Source of the DNA: Terebella lapidaria
Lineage: Eukaryota; Annelida; Polychaeta; Terebellida; Terebellidae
DNA length: 64,000 bases
NCBI GenBank assembly: GCA_949152475.1
Contig: OX424559.1
Coordinates: 33,461,119 to 33,525,118 of the forward strand
Direction of reading: 5' to 3'
Shown: positions 20,830 to 31,555 of the stretch, piece after piece
Numbering within the stretch: the stretch's first letter is position 1
How the letters are laid out: each line of letters starts with the position of its first letter
Translations under genes and position numbers: made by a program
The notes under the pieces: generated by a model
Seen by the model: only the letters and a program-made list of their open reading frames with translations
Database searches by the model: none
What the model was told of the DNA's origin: nothing

Positions 20830-23180
20830 GTCACTAAAATTAGGCGATAATTGAGAGTTTTGGTCTTAAGACCAATAGACCATCGGTTGTACGCCATACG
20901 ATTGGGAATTGGCCAAAGAAAAATTCAAAAATAGGTTGAGGATTTAATATTGATTAGAACCGGAGTTATAGCCAATTATGTGATTTTCTTTTTTTCCGTT
21001 GCCATGGCAACCGTTTTCTGAGCCACTACCATAGCACTCCAGCCCTATAATTTTCAAATCGATCGGACCGTTTGCCTTTGAGTTATGAGCGCAGACATTT
21101 GCACTGAAACGTCGCTGGCCAAAAATAACCGAAATCGTGACCCCCAATTTTTTGATATCGGGCGATAATAGAGAGTTTTCGTCGTACGACCATCGGTCGG
21201 ACACACAACGATCGGGAATTTGCCAAAGAAAAATACAAAAATAGTTGGAAAAATTAATATCAAGTAAAACCGGAGTTAGAGCCAATGATGTGAATTTCTT
21301 TTTTCCGTTGCCATGGCAACCGTTTCCATCCGATGTTGGTAAAATTTTGGAGGGACTGAGCCATTACCATAACACTCTTGCCCTATAAGTTTCAAATCGA
21401 TCGGACCGTTTGCCCTTGAGTTATGAGCGCGGACATTTGCACTGAAACGTCGCTGGCCAAAAATAACCAAAATCGTGACCCCCAATTTTTCGACATCGGG
21501 CGATAATAGAGAGTTTTCGTCGTACGACCATCGGTTGTACACCAAACGATCGGGAATTGGCCAAAGAAAAATACAAAAATAGTTGGAAAAATTAATATCA
21601 AGTAGAACCGGAGTTAGAGCCAATGATGTGATTTTCTTTTTTCCGTTGCCATGGCAACCGTTTCCATCCGATTTTGGTAAAATTCTAAGGGGACTGAGCC
21701 ACCACCATAGCACTCTTGCCCTATAAGTTTTAAATCGATCGGACCGTTTGCCTTTGAGTTATGAGCGCGGACATTTGCACTGAAACGTCGCTGGCCAAAA
21801 ATATTCGAAACCGTGACCCCCAATTTTTCGACATCGGGCGATAATGGAGAGTTTTGGTCATACGACCACGGGCCATATATCAGATGATCAGGAATTGGCA
21901 ATAGAAAAACACAAAATTAGTTAGAAAAAATTATCTTGATTAGAACTGAAGTTATGGTCAATTATTGATTTTTACATTTTCCGTTGCCATGGCAACAGTT
22001 TTTGTCCGATTTTGACCAGATTCGAGGAGGACCGAGCCACTGAGATACCGCTTCATCCCTATTAGTTTCATGTTGATCAGACCATTCTCCTTTGAGATAT
22101 GCGCGCGGACAGACAGACAGACAGACAAACAAACAGACATACAAACGGACAGACCCAATTGCAATACCCTCGCCCCCCTTTTTACGAGTGAGCTCATGAG
22201 GATTATTTTCATGAATGTAAGAATCGATCTATTACCACCAAAACAGCCAAATTTTGATGATTCCAATAACAAACGTAAAACACAATTCATGATTGCTAAT
22301 GTTCAGGGTTCTTCGATTAGGATGAGGACTGGGATCAGAGGGTCAGTTATAGCCATTTATGTGATTTTCTTTTTTCCGTTGCCATGGCAACCATTTTGTG
22401 AGCCACTACCATAGCACTCCAGCCCTATAAATTTCAAATCGATCGGACCGTTTGCCTTTGAGTTACGAGCGCGGACATTTGCACTGAAACGTCGCTGGCC
22501 AAAAAATAACCGAAATCGTGACCCCCAATTTTTCGACATCGGGCGATAATAGATAGTTTTCGTCGTACGACCATCGATCGTACACCAAACGATCGAGAAT
22601 TGGCCAAAAAGAAATACAAAAATAGTTGGACAAATTAATATTAAGTAGAACCGGAGTTAAAGCCAATGATGTGATTTTCTCTTTTCCGTTGCCATGGCAA
22701 CCGTTTCCATCCGATTTCGGTAAAATTTTAAAAGGTCTGAGCCACCACCATAGCACTTTTGTCCTATAAAATTCAAATCGATCGGACCGTTTGCCTTTGA
22801 GTTATGAGCGCGGACATTTGCACTGAAACGTCGCTGGCCAAAAATAACCGAAATCGTGACCCCCAATTTTTCGACATCGGGCGCTAATGGAGAGTTTTCG
22901 TCGTACGAGGATTGGTCGTACACCAAACGATCGGGAATTGGCCAAAGAACAATACAAAAATAGTTGGAAAAATTAATATCAGGTAGAACCGGAGTTAGAG
23001 CCAATTATGTGATTTTCTTTTTTTCCGTTGCCATGGCAACCGTTTTCATCCGATTTTGGCAAAAATTTGAAGGGACTGAGCCAGCACCATAGCACTTTTG
23101 CCCTATAAATTTCAAATCGATCGGGCCGTTTGCCTTTGAGTTATGAGCGCAGACATTTGCACTGAAACGTCGCTGGCCAA
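20830..23180. repeat. Tandem array, ~310-340-bp unit, with X-box palindromes
   Basis: Seven units are marked by the perfect palindrome GTTGCCATGGCAAC at 20998, 21307, 21645, 21983, 22378, 22688 and 23027. Shared blocks include CAAATCGATCGGACCGTTTG, GAGTTATGAGCGC, ACTGAAACGTCGCTGGCCA and CGTGACCCCCAATTTTT. Spacing is 309, 338, 338, 395, 310 and 339 bp. The long interval holds a GACA-type microsatellite near 22110 and other DNA, so the array was interrupted. Minus-strand open stretches of about 100 codons recur in the units but change length between them and carry no domain, so they are not annotated as genes. GTTGCCATGGCAAC fits the RFX-factor X-box consensus. Confidence 0.85.
22105..22160. 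repeat. GACA/CAAA-type microsatellite
   Basis: A run of GACAGACAGACAGACA leads into ACAAACAAACAGACATACAA. It lies in the interrupted interval of the X-box array. Confidence 0.8.
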
Positions 23181-23188
23181 AAAAAAAA

Positions 23189-23284
23189 TCGCAATACCCT
23201 CTGCCCCTATCGGGGCGAGAGTAACAAACATACAAACGGACAGACCCAATTGCAATACCCTCTGCCCCTATCGGGGCGAGGGTA
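23189..23284. repeat. Short tandem repeat at the array's right edge
   Basis: The block GCAATACCCTCTGCCCCTAT followed by CGGGGCGAG occurs twice, around an ACAAACGGACAGACCCAATT spacer. A related block is at 22163. CTCGCCCC and GGGGCGAG make it weakly palindromic. Confidence 0.6.
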
Positions 23285-23650
23285 ATTACTGCTTAATTGT
23301 AGTTTTATGATTGCTAATGTTCAGGGTTCTTCGATTAGGATGAGGATTGGGATCAGAGAGTCATAACTTGTTTGACGATAAATCATTTTTATACATTTTA
23401 TAGTTCGTTCAGCACAACCCAGAAGTCATAATTGACAGAACAAATTCTACGAAACGGCTATGTGCTGAACAAACACATGAGAACCGTGAATATTTACATG
23501 GATAGACAACACTATTATCATGGAACAAAAGTTTCATATTGTTACCAGATATAAACATAGAAAACACAATTTACAATGTTGGGTTATTGACATCCTAGCT
23601 GGTAAGCAGTTGAACTATCACCCAATGAATAGCCCATTTGCATATGATAT
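23285..23650. other. No gene seen
   Basis: A short block (GCTAATGTTCAGGGTTCTTC) at 23312 repeats the one at 22297, so this is probably more array-flank repeat. Nothing coding was supported. Confidence 0.45.
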
Positions 23651-23654
23651 ATCA

Positions 23655-24200
23655 TCAAAGTGTGGAGTCACATGTTTGAAAACGCCACACGGCTGCAAGC
23701 TGGCCGCCACACTTATGACGAGCTGATTGCCATCTGATGTACTGGAGATAGGCATCATGGGCATCAGGACCCAGGCGCTGTATCATAATAGGAAGCTGTC
23801 CTAATTTTGCAGTATGAGTAGCGCACCCTGTGTGGAGACTGAGTATCGGACAAAGCCGAGTTGTGACCAGTTCCTGATAGGCAATTATTGTGCCTAAATA
23901 AGGGTGAATCTCCGACTGATATACAATGGTCCGGGTGTATTTCCACGTTATGATAGATAAGCATGCAAAGATCAGAGTGGACATAATCTAATTGAACGTT
24001 GTAGTAGTATTGAGATGACAGACGAATGACGTGAATGTTTGTATGAACGGAATGTAACACTGTATGTGGTAGGGTTTGATGTGTAACTGACACCGGCGAG
24101 CTTGCTAATGTGGCCAGAGGCAGTATACCGGTGTTTTCACTAATCCGAGTTAAACCAAAAAATGTTATGAGAAATATTGAATGAAATAGACGCATGGAAT
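23655..24200 (-). pseudogene. Tyrosine recombinase part of the DIRS-like fossil
   Basis: FFGLTRISE is the conserved N-terminal arginine box of DIRS/Crypton-type recombinases. CATHTAKLGQLPIMIQRLG and AYLQYIR match the C-terminal pattern around the His/Trp box and catalytic Tyr. The enzyme would join circular DNA copies into the genome. It is broken. Confidence 0.65.
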
Positions 24201-24339
24201 GCTGACTCATTACATTGGACTCAGGCTCCTGACAACCAGACAATTTTTGAAAATGAAAGAGTAGAAACGGGTCCCACAGTTTTGTCAGGTGCTTGAGGAA
24301 CTCCCAACCCTGAAGACATTTGCTTGAAATTTTCAAGGT

Positions 24340-25010
24340 CTTGTTGTGCTTGGGTTTCAGGGGGTCATATGATCAGCCAATCGTCCAGAATATGGAACAT
24401 GTGTTGGCTTCCACAAACATTTTGTGTTATCCATTGGAAGGAAGTGCTGAAGCGCTCAAATACACGGCAACTAAGACCCGAGACAAGTTTGTGATCATGA
24501 GGTAGAATGCGAAACGCTAATTTTTTAAATCAACTTTGCCGGTAATGAACGCGGCCCCAACAAGACTATCTGAGCGATGACATTGTCTACGGTATGATAC
24601 TGTACATGAGTATACTGCGGAGATCCCATCGTTGATGGAATTACCTTAAGGATGCTAGAATTGGTGATTGACCCTGAATTTTCCAGGTGTTTTCTTGGGA
24701 ACGAGACCGATGCGTGACCAGTACCATCTCATGAAATGGGGGATGGACGAAAGGATCCGGCATCTCCCTAGGTTGCGCACATTTTCCAGATAAATTTGTA
24801 TTACTTGCGTATGTTGGTGGAGTATAGGGAGATTATATAACTTGTCAGCTGGAGACGATAAACTATCTGGAATAGCGAAACCAAAAACCGAAATGTTGGT
24901 GATATTATATAACTTATGAGATGGGGACGATCCATGATATGGAATAGTGAAGCCAAAATGGAAACCATCCACTAGCAACAACTTTTCTGCTGTATCATAA
25001 TTGGTTAACA
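24340..25010 (-). pseudogene. Reverse transcriptase part of the DIRS-like fossil
   Basis: GFHFGFTIPYHG, PKKTPGKFRVNHQF, VFERFSTSFQW and HILDDW follow the order of motifs in DIRS/Ngaro reverse transcriptases. A second GFAIPDSLSSP-like copy of the entry motif lies nearby, so part is duplicated. It is broken. Confidence 0.65.
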
Positions 25011-26089
25011 ACGCCTCTAACTGGTCAACGTTTATGGGACTGGAAAGGGAGAGAGGTGGCGTGTTTGTATTGGCCTGGGGACAGAAACATGCTCTGTGCT
25101 GCCACTGGTTGCACTGGAAGCATGTGTGACTGTGACGGCAGTCTTTGGGCAAGTTTTGTTTTCGTGGCACCGCTAGCATGGACCAGATGGACGGACTCGT
25201 CAAAGTCTGAGGGGCTTTGTTAGTGGGTTGAGTTAAGACGGCCATCCCCTGATGAAACATATTTGGGCGCATGTGAGGTGTCTGGGTGAATCGCCGTCGA
25301 CAATGAGGGTAGATATCCTACTGAAGGGATATGGGAAAATTATGAAACGCGATTTTCTGTGTCTGTTGCTTCCTTGGTGGAAGACTTTGCGAAGGCTGTG
25401 TGGGCGGTGTTAGTTGCGCATCCACGACAGTAAACTGGAGACTGTCGATATTTTGGGTGTATCGTGATGTGGGTCTGCCTCGCCGAGCAGCTGGATACCG
25501 GACTGGGAACAGAAACATGCTCTGTACTGCCCCTGGTTGCACTGAAAGCATGTGTTACTGTAACGGCAGTCTGTTAGGCAAGGGTTGTTTTGGCATACCT
25601 CTAGCATGAACCGGATGGACGGACTTGTCAAAATCTCAGGGGCTATGCTAGTAGAGTGAGCTAAGACGTTCATCCCCTGATGAAACATGCTAAGGTTGGG
25701 ATTGACATGAAGTGTGGTATCCTTTCTGGAAGAATCCACCTGAAAAATGTATAGATTGTGTCAAATATATAACGATAATTATGAATAAGACTCTCTAGAG
25801 CAAGATTTGTTACAGCTCTTGCCAGGCTGTTTTTTACCTGATACACGTTGAAGTGGAGAGAACTGGGGATTGATGTGAGGGAGAGGAGGGACGGTATGTG
25901 AGGGTCAACCTCTTTCATTTTGTGTTGGGACTGATGTGGATATGTTGTGCCCTGGTGGGCATTTTCCTCTGTACTGCCGATTTTGCGGATTTGTTACATG
26001 GTCATTCGATGAATGACCTGCGTAAACATTTCCAGGGGACACATTTCTTCATTCCGACATCCTAGCCAATGTATGGACATGTATGGACA

Positions 26090-26350
26090 TTTTCAATCTA
26101 AGAACATTATCGTCCGAAAGGTGGCTTCATCGCCAATCTAGGGAATCATCGACCAGCCTGATGCATCATCACCAATCTAAAGATAGCATCATCCAAATTG
26201 TGGCATCACCGCCAACTCAAAGACATATTGAGCAGAATAGGGCATTATCGCCAATCTAAAGACATGATCGTTTTGAATAAGGCATCATTGCAAATCTAGG
26301 GACATCATCGTACAATATGAGACAGCCTCTCCAATCTGGGGACGTCATTG
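26090..26350. repeat. Minisatellite, left part (GGCATCATCGCC / GACATCATCGTCC)
   Basis: Degenerate copies of a unit of about 40 bp, CATCATCG-rich with CAATCTAAGG linkers. The same unit continues at 27245-27354 and beyond Gy2 at 36861. Confidence 0.75.
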
Positions 26351-26358
26351 TTAAAATT

Positions 26359-27250
26359 GGCCCAAAGGCCAAAGATAGGTTACCGGCTAATATAAGTTTA
26401 ATATTTTAGATGTTAGCCAGGTCACTGGATGAATTCAAGGTCAATAGAATATTCAGTATATTTGATATTAGGCATGCATCATGTCCATAGTTGATTGCTG
26501 AACTGTAAATGCAATAATCGGAGAGATATTAGCAATTTTGTCCTGTGGCATAAAAAATGAAGCAAATGTCAAATTCAAGGTCATCAGATCTTTTGCCGTT
26601 TAACATTTCCTATATGTCCATCATGGATTCCCACACCATAAAGTCGATAAGCGAGATATTAGCCATTTTGTCCTGTCACCTTGAATATCAGGTCAAAGGA
26701 AACTTGAAAATGAGGTCATTGGTCAAGTCGAGGTCACGAGAATATTCAGCAAATATCATTTGGAGTTTGACCACAATTGATTCCTCAGCTGTAAAGTTGA
26801 TAATAAGTGGGATAGTAGTCATTTGTGATCTGACATTGAAAATTAGATCAAAACTCGAGTTCAAGGTCATGAGAATGATCAGCATAAATCATTCCCTGTT
26901 CACGGTTGATTCCTAAGCTGTATGGTCGATAATAAGCGAGATATTAGTCATTTTGTTCTCTGACCCTGAAAATAAGGTCAAGGTCAAATTCAAGATCATC
27001 AGAATATTCAGTGTGTATCATTTTCTATATGTCCACAATTGGTTCCCAAGCAAAGAAGTCAATAGAGAAGCAAGATATTAGCCATTTTGTCCTTTGACCT
27101 TGAAAATGAGGTCAAAGGTCGAATTCAAGGTTATGGCAATATTTAGCATATATCATGTTCAATATGTTCGCAAATGATTCCAAAGCTGTAATGTCGGCAA
27201 TAAACGAGATATGAGTCATTTTTCCTATGACCTTGAAATTTAGACATGAG
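26359..27250. repeat. TCAAGGTCA-rich tandem repeat, unit ~120-130 bp
   Basis: It begins GGCCAAAGATAGGTTACCGG, like the left end of the repeat at 774. About six degenerate units contain GATATTAGCCATTTTGTCCT, TGACCTTGAAAAT, TCAAGGTCAT and GAATATTCAGCAT. The right edge (CCTTGAAATTTAGACATGAG) passes straight into the minisatellite, and the same junction type recurs at 37700. That suggests the two repeats belong to one larger element. Confidence 0.7.
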
Positions 27251-27354
27251 GCATCATTGCCAATCTAAGGACGTCATCGTCCAGGATGAGGCATCATTGC
27301 CAATCTAAGGACGTCATCGTCCAGAATGAGGCATTATCGCCAATCTAATGACAT
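27251..27354. repeat. Minisatellite stub left of Gy2
   Basis: Two to three units (GGCATCATTGCCAATCTAAG, GACGTCATCGTCCAG) run up to the Gy2 insertion point, ending in the ACAT target copy at 27351-27354. Confidence 0.8.
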
Positions 27355-28561
27355 TGTAACGGTTTTGGGGTGTTCCCAAAAGTTCCCCAAAGGTATTTCG
27401 TGTATATTTCGTGATATTACGGTTGAATAACATTTTATTAAAATGTATATGCGTTTAAAGGTTCATACGGTTATTTATTGGTAACATTAGAAAGGTGTTC
27501 CGGCTTGGAACTTAGAATAATTTAGATGGTTAAGCCGGAACCGGAGCCGGAACCGGAGATGGAACCGGAGACGGAGCCGGAGACGGAACAAGAGACAATG
27601 GAGTACAAAAACGTAATGACGTTATTTCCGGATGGTCACGTGATCAGCCTCATTTTCGGTTCAAAAGGTGACGTGTAAGCCCCTGATTGGTTATAGCATG
27701 TTTTTGGAAATTCCGTAAAAATCAGTGTTTTGGCGGGTTATGACGTCACAATAGGTCGGTCACGTGACACCGGGTCTGAGGTCTATAAAAGCCCCCGCTT
27801 CACAGCGGACGGCGGAGTTGGTGTCCTGACGTCGACCTGTGCAGACCCCTTCTCCCTTAGCAGAGTACTCCCTTGCTCCGGTTTGAGTCATGCAGATGAT
27901 CGCAGTTTATGTCTTCCGATTGTACACTTAGAGAAATAAAGCTGAAAACCTATTCTGGGTTGTTTTTCCGTGTTCGTTAGGGAACTTGGAATTTATGATA
28001 AAGTTAAAGGAATCGGTGAAAGTAATACGGAGAAGAAGGGAGACAAGTTAACGGTCGGTTAAGACAAAGTTTGTAACAACGTCTGAGGGTGATCCGAGAA
28101 CCCAGATCACCGGAGAAGAAGACGGAGACGGAGGTGGAATCAACGGAGCCACTGCAGAGGCGGTGCCTGACGGAACAGCTGCGGAAGCAGGAACGGTTGC
28201 AGTATCGGAGGCGAACAAGCATCCAGATTCTTTATTTCAGGTGCAGTAGCAGTTTGCAGTGAGACGGAAACAAAGGAGTAGTTGCGGAAACGGTGACCCA
28301 ACAGGGCAGTTGCAGTACCGGAAGCGAAAACGCAACCGGAATCTTTACTTCAGGTGCAGCTTGCAGATTGCAGTCGGAGATCGGTTGGAGGTCCATTCCA
28401 GACCACGCTACCAACCCTTAGAGACTTTTAAACGTGATTAAGCCGTGAAAGCAGCAGTTTCTCGGAAATTCTCCATTTCAGCTCCGGTTAACAAAAAAAA
28501 AAACCACCCACCTTCCAAGAAACCGGTTATCCAGACGTCACCAAAGGCGAAACCCGTTACA
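27355..28561 (+). repeat. Gy2 5' LTR
   Basis: Its promoter block has TGACGTCA (27741-27748), CACGTG (27761-27766) and TATAAAA (27784-27790). AATAAA lies near 27934. A CCGGAACCGGAG-type short tandem run is at about 27535-27595; it is longer in the 3' LTR. Confidence 0.88.
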
Positions 28562-28596
28562 AACTTTTTGGCGGCAGCGATGGGATCATCTGCAGT

Positions 28597-29759
28597 ATGA
28601 CTACTGGACGGGGCAAATTGGCGGAACAGCAGCTGAAGGCAGCCGTGTTGGACACGGAGCAGCCGACGGGAGCAGTAGGAACTGAGCCGTTGCAGTTGCC
28701 GGTTGCAGACAAGGAAGCGGTTCGTCCTGCAGAACAGAGGCAGGTGCAGCCAGAGAATCACCTTCAGGAACAGAAAGCGGTTGCGGAGAAACCTCCACGA
28801 GTCCTTCGAGCGGTGCAGCCTGCGGAGCAGTTTGCGGAAGCGGAAATTAACTTTCCGGATCAGGATGCGGAGCCGGAGGGCGGTGAGAATTTTGTCGACA
28901 ACCTGACCAGATTATTGACGACACAAATGGAGGTGTTCCAGCAGCATCTGGCGGCGACGGAGAAACAGAACCAGGCGGAAACAGCGCAGAGATCGGCGCC
29001 CAGGGCAGGAGTGGCTAGGCTGATGACCTTTGACGGGTCCGACCCCTGGCCGGAGTATGAGGCGCATCTTTTAGAATACGCCCGGTACTACCGATGGACG
29101 GAAGAAGAAAAGGCGCTGAACCTGTGTGTTAGCCTGAGGGGTAACGCACAAAGCATCCTACTAGACCTGTCTGCAGAGCAGCGGTGGAGTTTTGATACGG
29201 TTGTCGCGGCATTAAAAGAGCAGTTTTGTCCGGGGGAAAAGACGTTTGTCTTCCAGGCGGAATTGCAGACCCGGAAGTTGCTGCCAGAGGAGGAGCTGTC
29301 AGAGCTGGCTAGAGATATACGGAGTAAGACGCGGCTAGCATACCCAAAAGCGGATCCGGCAACGATGGAAGTGTTATAATGAAAATGTACTGCAACAGCC
29401 TCACCAACAGGGACATGCGGTTGTCAGTGCTGAAAAGCCATCCAGAGACGCTGTCACAGGCCCTGGCTTTCGCCACCGAGTATGAAAGCATCATGAAGAC
29501 CGATAGCAGTAGAACAGCGGAGCGGCACCGGACGAGACAGCTGAATGCAGAGCCGGAGTGGAGCGAGCAGGTAGGCGAGCTGAGGAAGCAGGCGGAGCAA
29601 ACGCAGCAGCAGCTGTTGGACCTGATGACTCAGGTCAAGGAGGCGGTTACCAAGCAGAGTCAACAGCGCGGACCAAGAGCCGACTTGGAGTGCTTTAACT
29701 GTGGCCGGAAGGGGCATTTTGCCCGGGACTGCAGACAGCCGTGGCAGCAGCAGCAATGA
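28597..29759 (+). pseudogene. Gy2 gag (fossil)
   Basis: The N-terminal part is rich in Gln/Glu/Ala. The capsid-like part has LMTFDGSDPWPEYEAHLLEY, LRGNAQSILLDL and ALKEQFCPGEK, the usual Ty3/gypsy gag pattern. The C-terminal part ends in a zinc knuckle CFNCGRKGHFARDC near 29692-29735 and a CAG-rich stretch. It is broken in a small number of places. Confidence 0.85.
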
Positions 29760-29852
29760 CGACAACCGCAACAGCAGCCGCAGAGACAACAACAACAGCA
29801 GCAGCCACAGCAGCAGCAGCAACAGCAGCAGCAGCAGGCACAGCCGCAGCCG
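29740..29852 (+). repeat. CAG/CAA-rich run in the Gy2 gag-protease junction
   Basis: Long impure CAG, CAA and CAC triplets lie right after the zinc knuckle. In the gag frame this would give a glutamine-rich tail. Slippage-prone runs of this kind often vary between copies. Confidence 0.7.
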
Positions 29853-29859
29853 GAAAACT

Positions 29860-30980
29860 AGAACGGGTCTCGGGAAAGGGGAATACCGAGACCCGGAAAA
29901 GAGGACACCCCCATAACCGGCAGGTGGTACACGGACCCGGTCCCAGGGGAGAGGTTGGCATGTGTGTGACAGGGAGAATTTGCGGAGAACTGGTAACACT
30001 GATAATCGACACCGGCAGCACAGTCACCATGCTCAACCATCAAACCTGGGAACGGATCCGGAAACCCGGAATGAAGCTGAAGCGGTCTCCGATTCGTCAT
30101 CTCCATGGTGGACGGTAGCAGCATCCGGACGTATGGCCGGAAAGAACTCCCTCTCAACATCGCTGGGGTAGCGGAAAACGTGTCATTTGAGAATTGTGAA
30201 GATGAGGGGACACTAGGAATGGATTTTATCCGTTCCCGGATCTCCGGAATCAACTTTGACCGAATGACCATGCAGATGGGCAGTCAGGAGGTGTTCCTCA
30301 CCATGTTCGAGCAGGCGAGAGAGCCGTTTCCGATCAACACTGTAGCAGACTACCAAATTCCGCCGGAGATGGAACAGCTGATAATAGGACAGGCAGATCG
30401 TGTCCGTGATGCAGAAGGAGTCTTGGAGATGACCCAAGAACCAACGGAGAAAAGGCCGTGGCTGATTGAGAGAACTTTGTCCCAGATAACACAAGGTACA
30501 GTTCCTGTCTGGGTTATCAATGTGCTGTGGGAGCCGGTAACCATCAAGAAAGGAGCACAGCTGGCCATGATGACTACTCTAGCAGCCGGTTGCAGTATTG
30601 TCCCGATGGCAGAGCGGAGCAGGAAGGTACAGATCACTCCGGAAACGGAAGATGGGCGGAACTGGAGCGGTTACGAGAAGCTGAGGCAGTTAGCTGAGCA
30701 GACTCAAGATGCAGTGCCGAGACACTACCGTGAGAAAGCAACCGATCTCCTGTTCCGGAATAAGCAGACCTTCAGCAACGATGCCAGAGAGCTGGGGCAG
30801 ACTAATGTGGTGCAGCATCAGATCAACACCGGCAATCACTGGCCGATTAAGCAGCCGACTAGACGGATTCCGCCGGACAAGAGAGAGCTGGTGAGCAGTC
30901 TAATTCAGGAGATGAAAGACAAGAACGTCATTGAAGAAAGTAGCATGGTAGTAGTCCATGGGCTTCTCCGATTGTGTTGG
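29860..30980 (+). pseudogene. Gy2 protease and pol N-terminal part (fossil)
   Basis: GELVTLIIDTGSTVTMLNHQ (near 29985-30045) carries the DTG active site of the aspartic protease, and TLGMDFIRSR near 30215 is its second signature. The following stretch (LRQLAEQTQDAVPRHYREK, QHQINTGNHWPIKQPTRRIP) is the conserved lead-in to reverse transcriptase. It is broken. Confidence 0.85.
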
Positions 30981-31549
30981 TGAAGAAGAAGGACGGAACT
31001 ACCCGGTTCTGTGTCAATTACCGGCGATTGAATGCGGTCACGGAGAAGGATGCATACCCGTTGCCGAGAATTGACGACACCATTGCAGCGTGTGCAGACG
31101 CCAAGTGGTTGTCCACTCTCGACCTGACCAGTGGATACTGGCAGGTCGGAATGGACGAGGACGCCAGAAAGAAGTCGGCATTCTGTGTTCTGGGCGGCCT
31201 GTACCAGTTCAAAGTCATGAGTTTCGGGTTGTGCAATGCTCCGGGTACATTTGAGCGGTTGATGGAGAAGGTGCTGGGCGGACTTTCCTGGAAGACCTGT
31301 CAAATATTTTTGGACGACATCATCGTCTACAGCAAGACCCTGGACGATCACATCTGTGATCTTCAGGAGGTGTTCGACAAGCTGAGGGACGGGATTCGAA
31401 CCGACCCAGCTAAGACGGAGGCAGTGCGGAAGTGGCGGACACCCACCAATCTGACGGAGCTGCGCAGTTTCCTGGGGCTGTGTTGCTATTATCGGAAATT
31501 CGTGCCGAAGTTCTCCGAGATTGCAGCGCCACTGAATCGCCTGACGTAA
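30974..31549 (+). pseudogene. Gy2 reverse transcriptase (fossil)
   Basis: VKKKDGTTRFCVNYRRLNAV, STLDLTSGYWQVGMDEDARK, MSFGLCNAPGTFERLMEKVL, IFLDDIIVYS and LRSFLGLCCYYRKFVPKFSE follow the Ty3/gypsy order from fingers to thumb. The polymerase active site is FLDD. Confidence 0.9.
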
Positions 31550-31555
31550 AAAGGA

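Larger units (their letters stand above)
23655..25920 (-). mobile_element. DIRS/Ngaro-like tyrosine-recombinase retroelement (fossil, broken)
   Basis: Reading the minus strand from high to low coordinates there are two similar zinc-binding-type stretches (CFQCNQGQYRACFC near 25540 and CFQCNQWQHRACFC near 25110). Next come the reverse-transcriptase entry motifs (HFGFTIPYHG near 24950, LVPKKTPGKFRVNHQF near 24670) and an RT active-site-like HILDDWLII near 24375. After those comes a tyrosine-recombinase stretch with FFGLTRISE near 24160 and LGPDAHDAYLQYIR near 23740. The order and motifs are those of DIRS-group elements, which integrate with a tyrosine recombinase rather than a DDE integrase. 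It is badly broken (many breaks), no terminal repeats were found, and it is probably old. Confidence 0.7.

Noticed and set aside
21276-23004. Recurrent minus-strand ORFs of 70-145 codons in the X-box array
   Set aside because: Present only because the units are similar; lengths and ends vary, unit length is not a multiple of three, and no domain or splice signal supports them.
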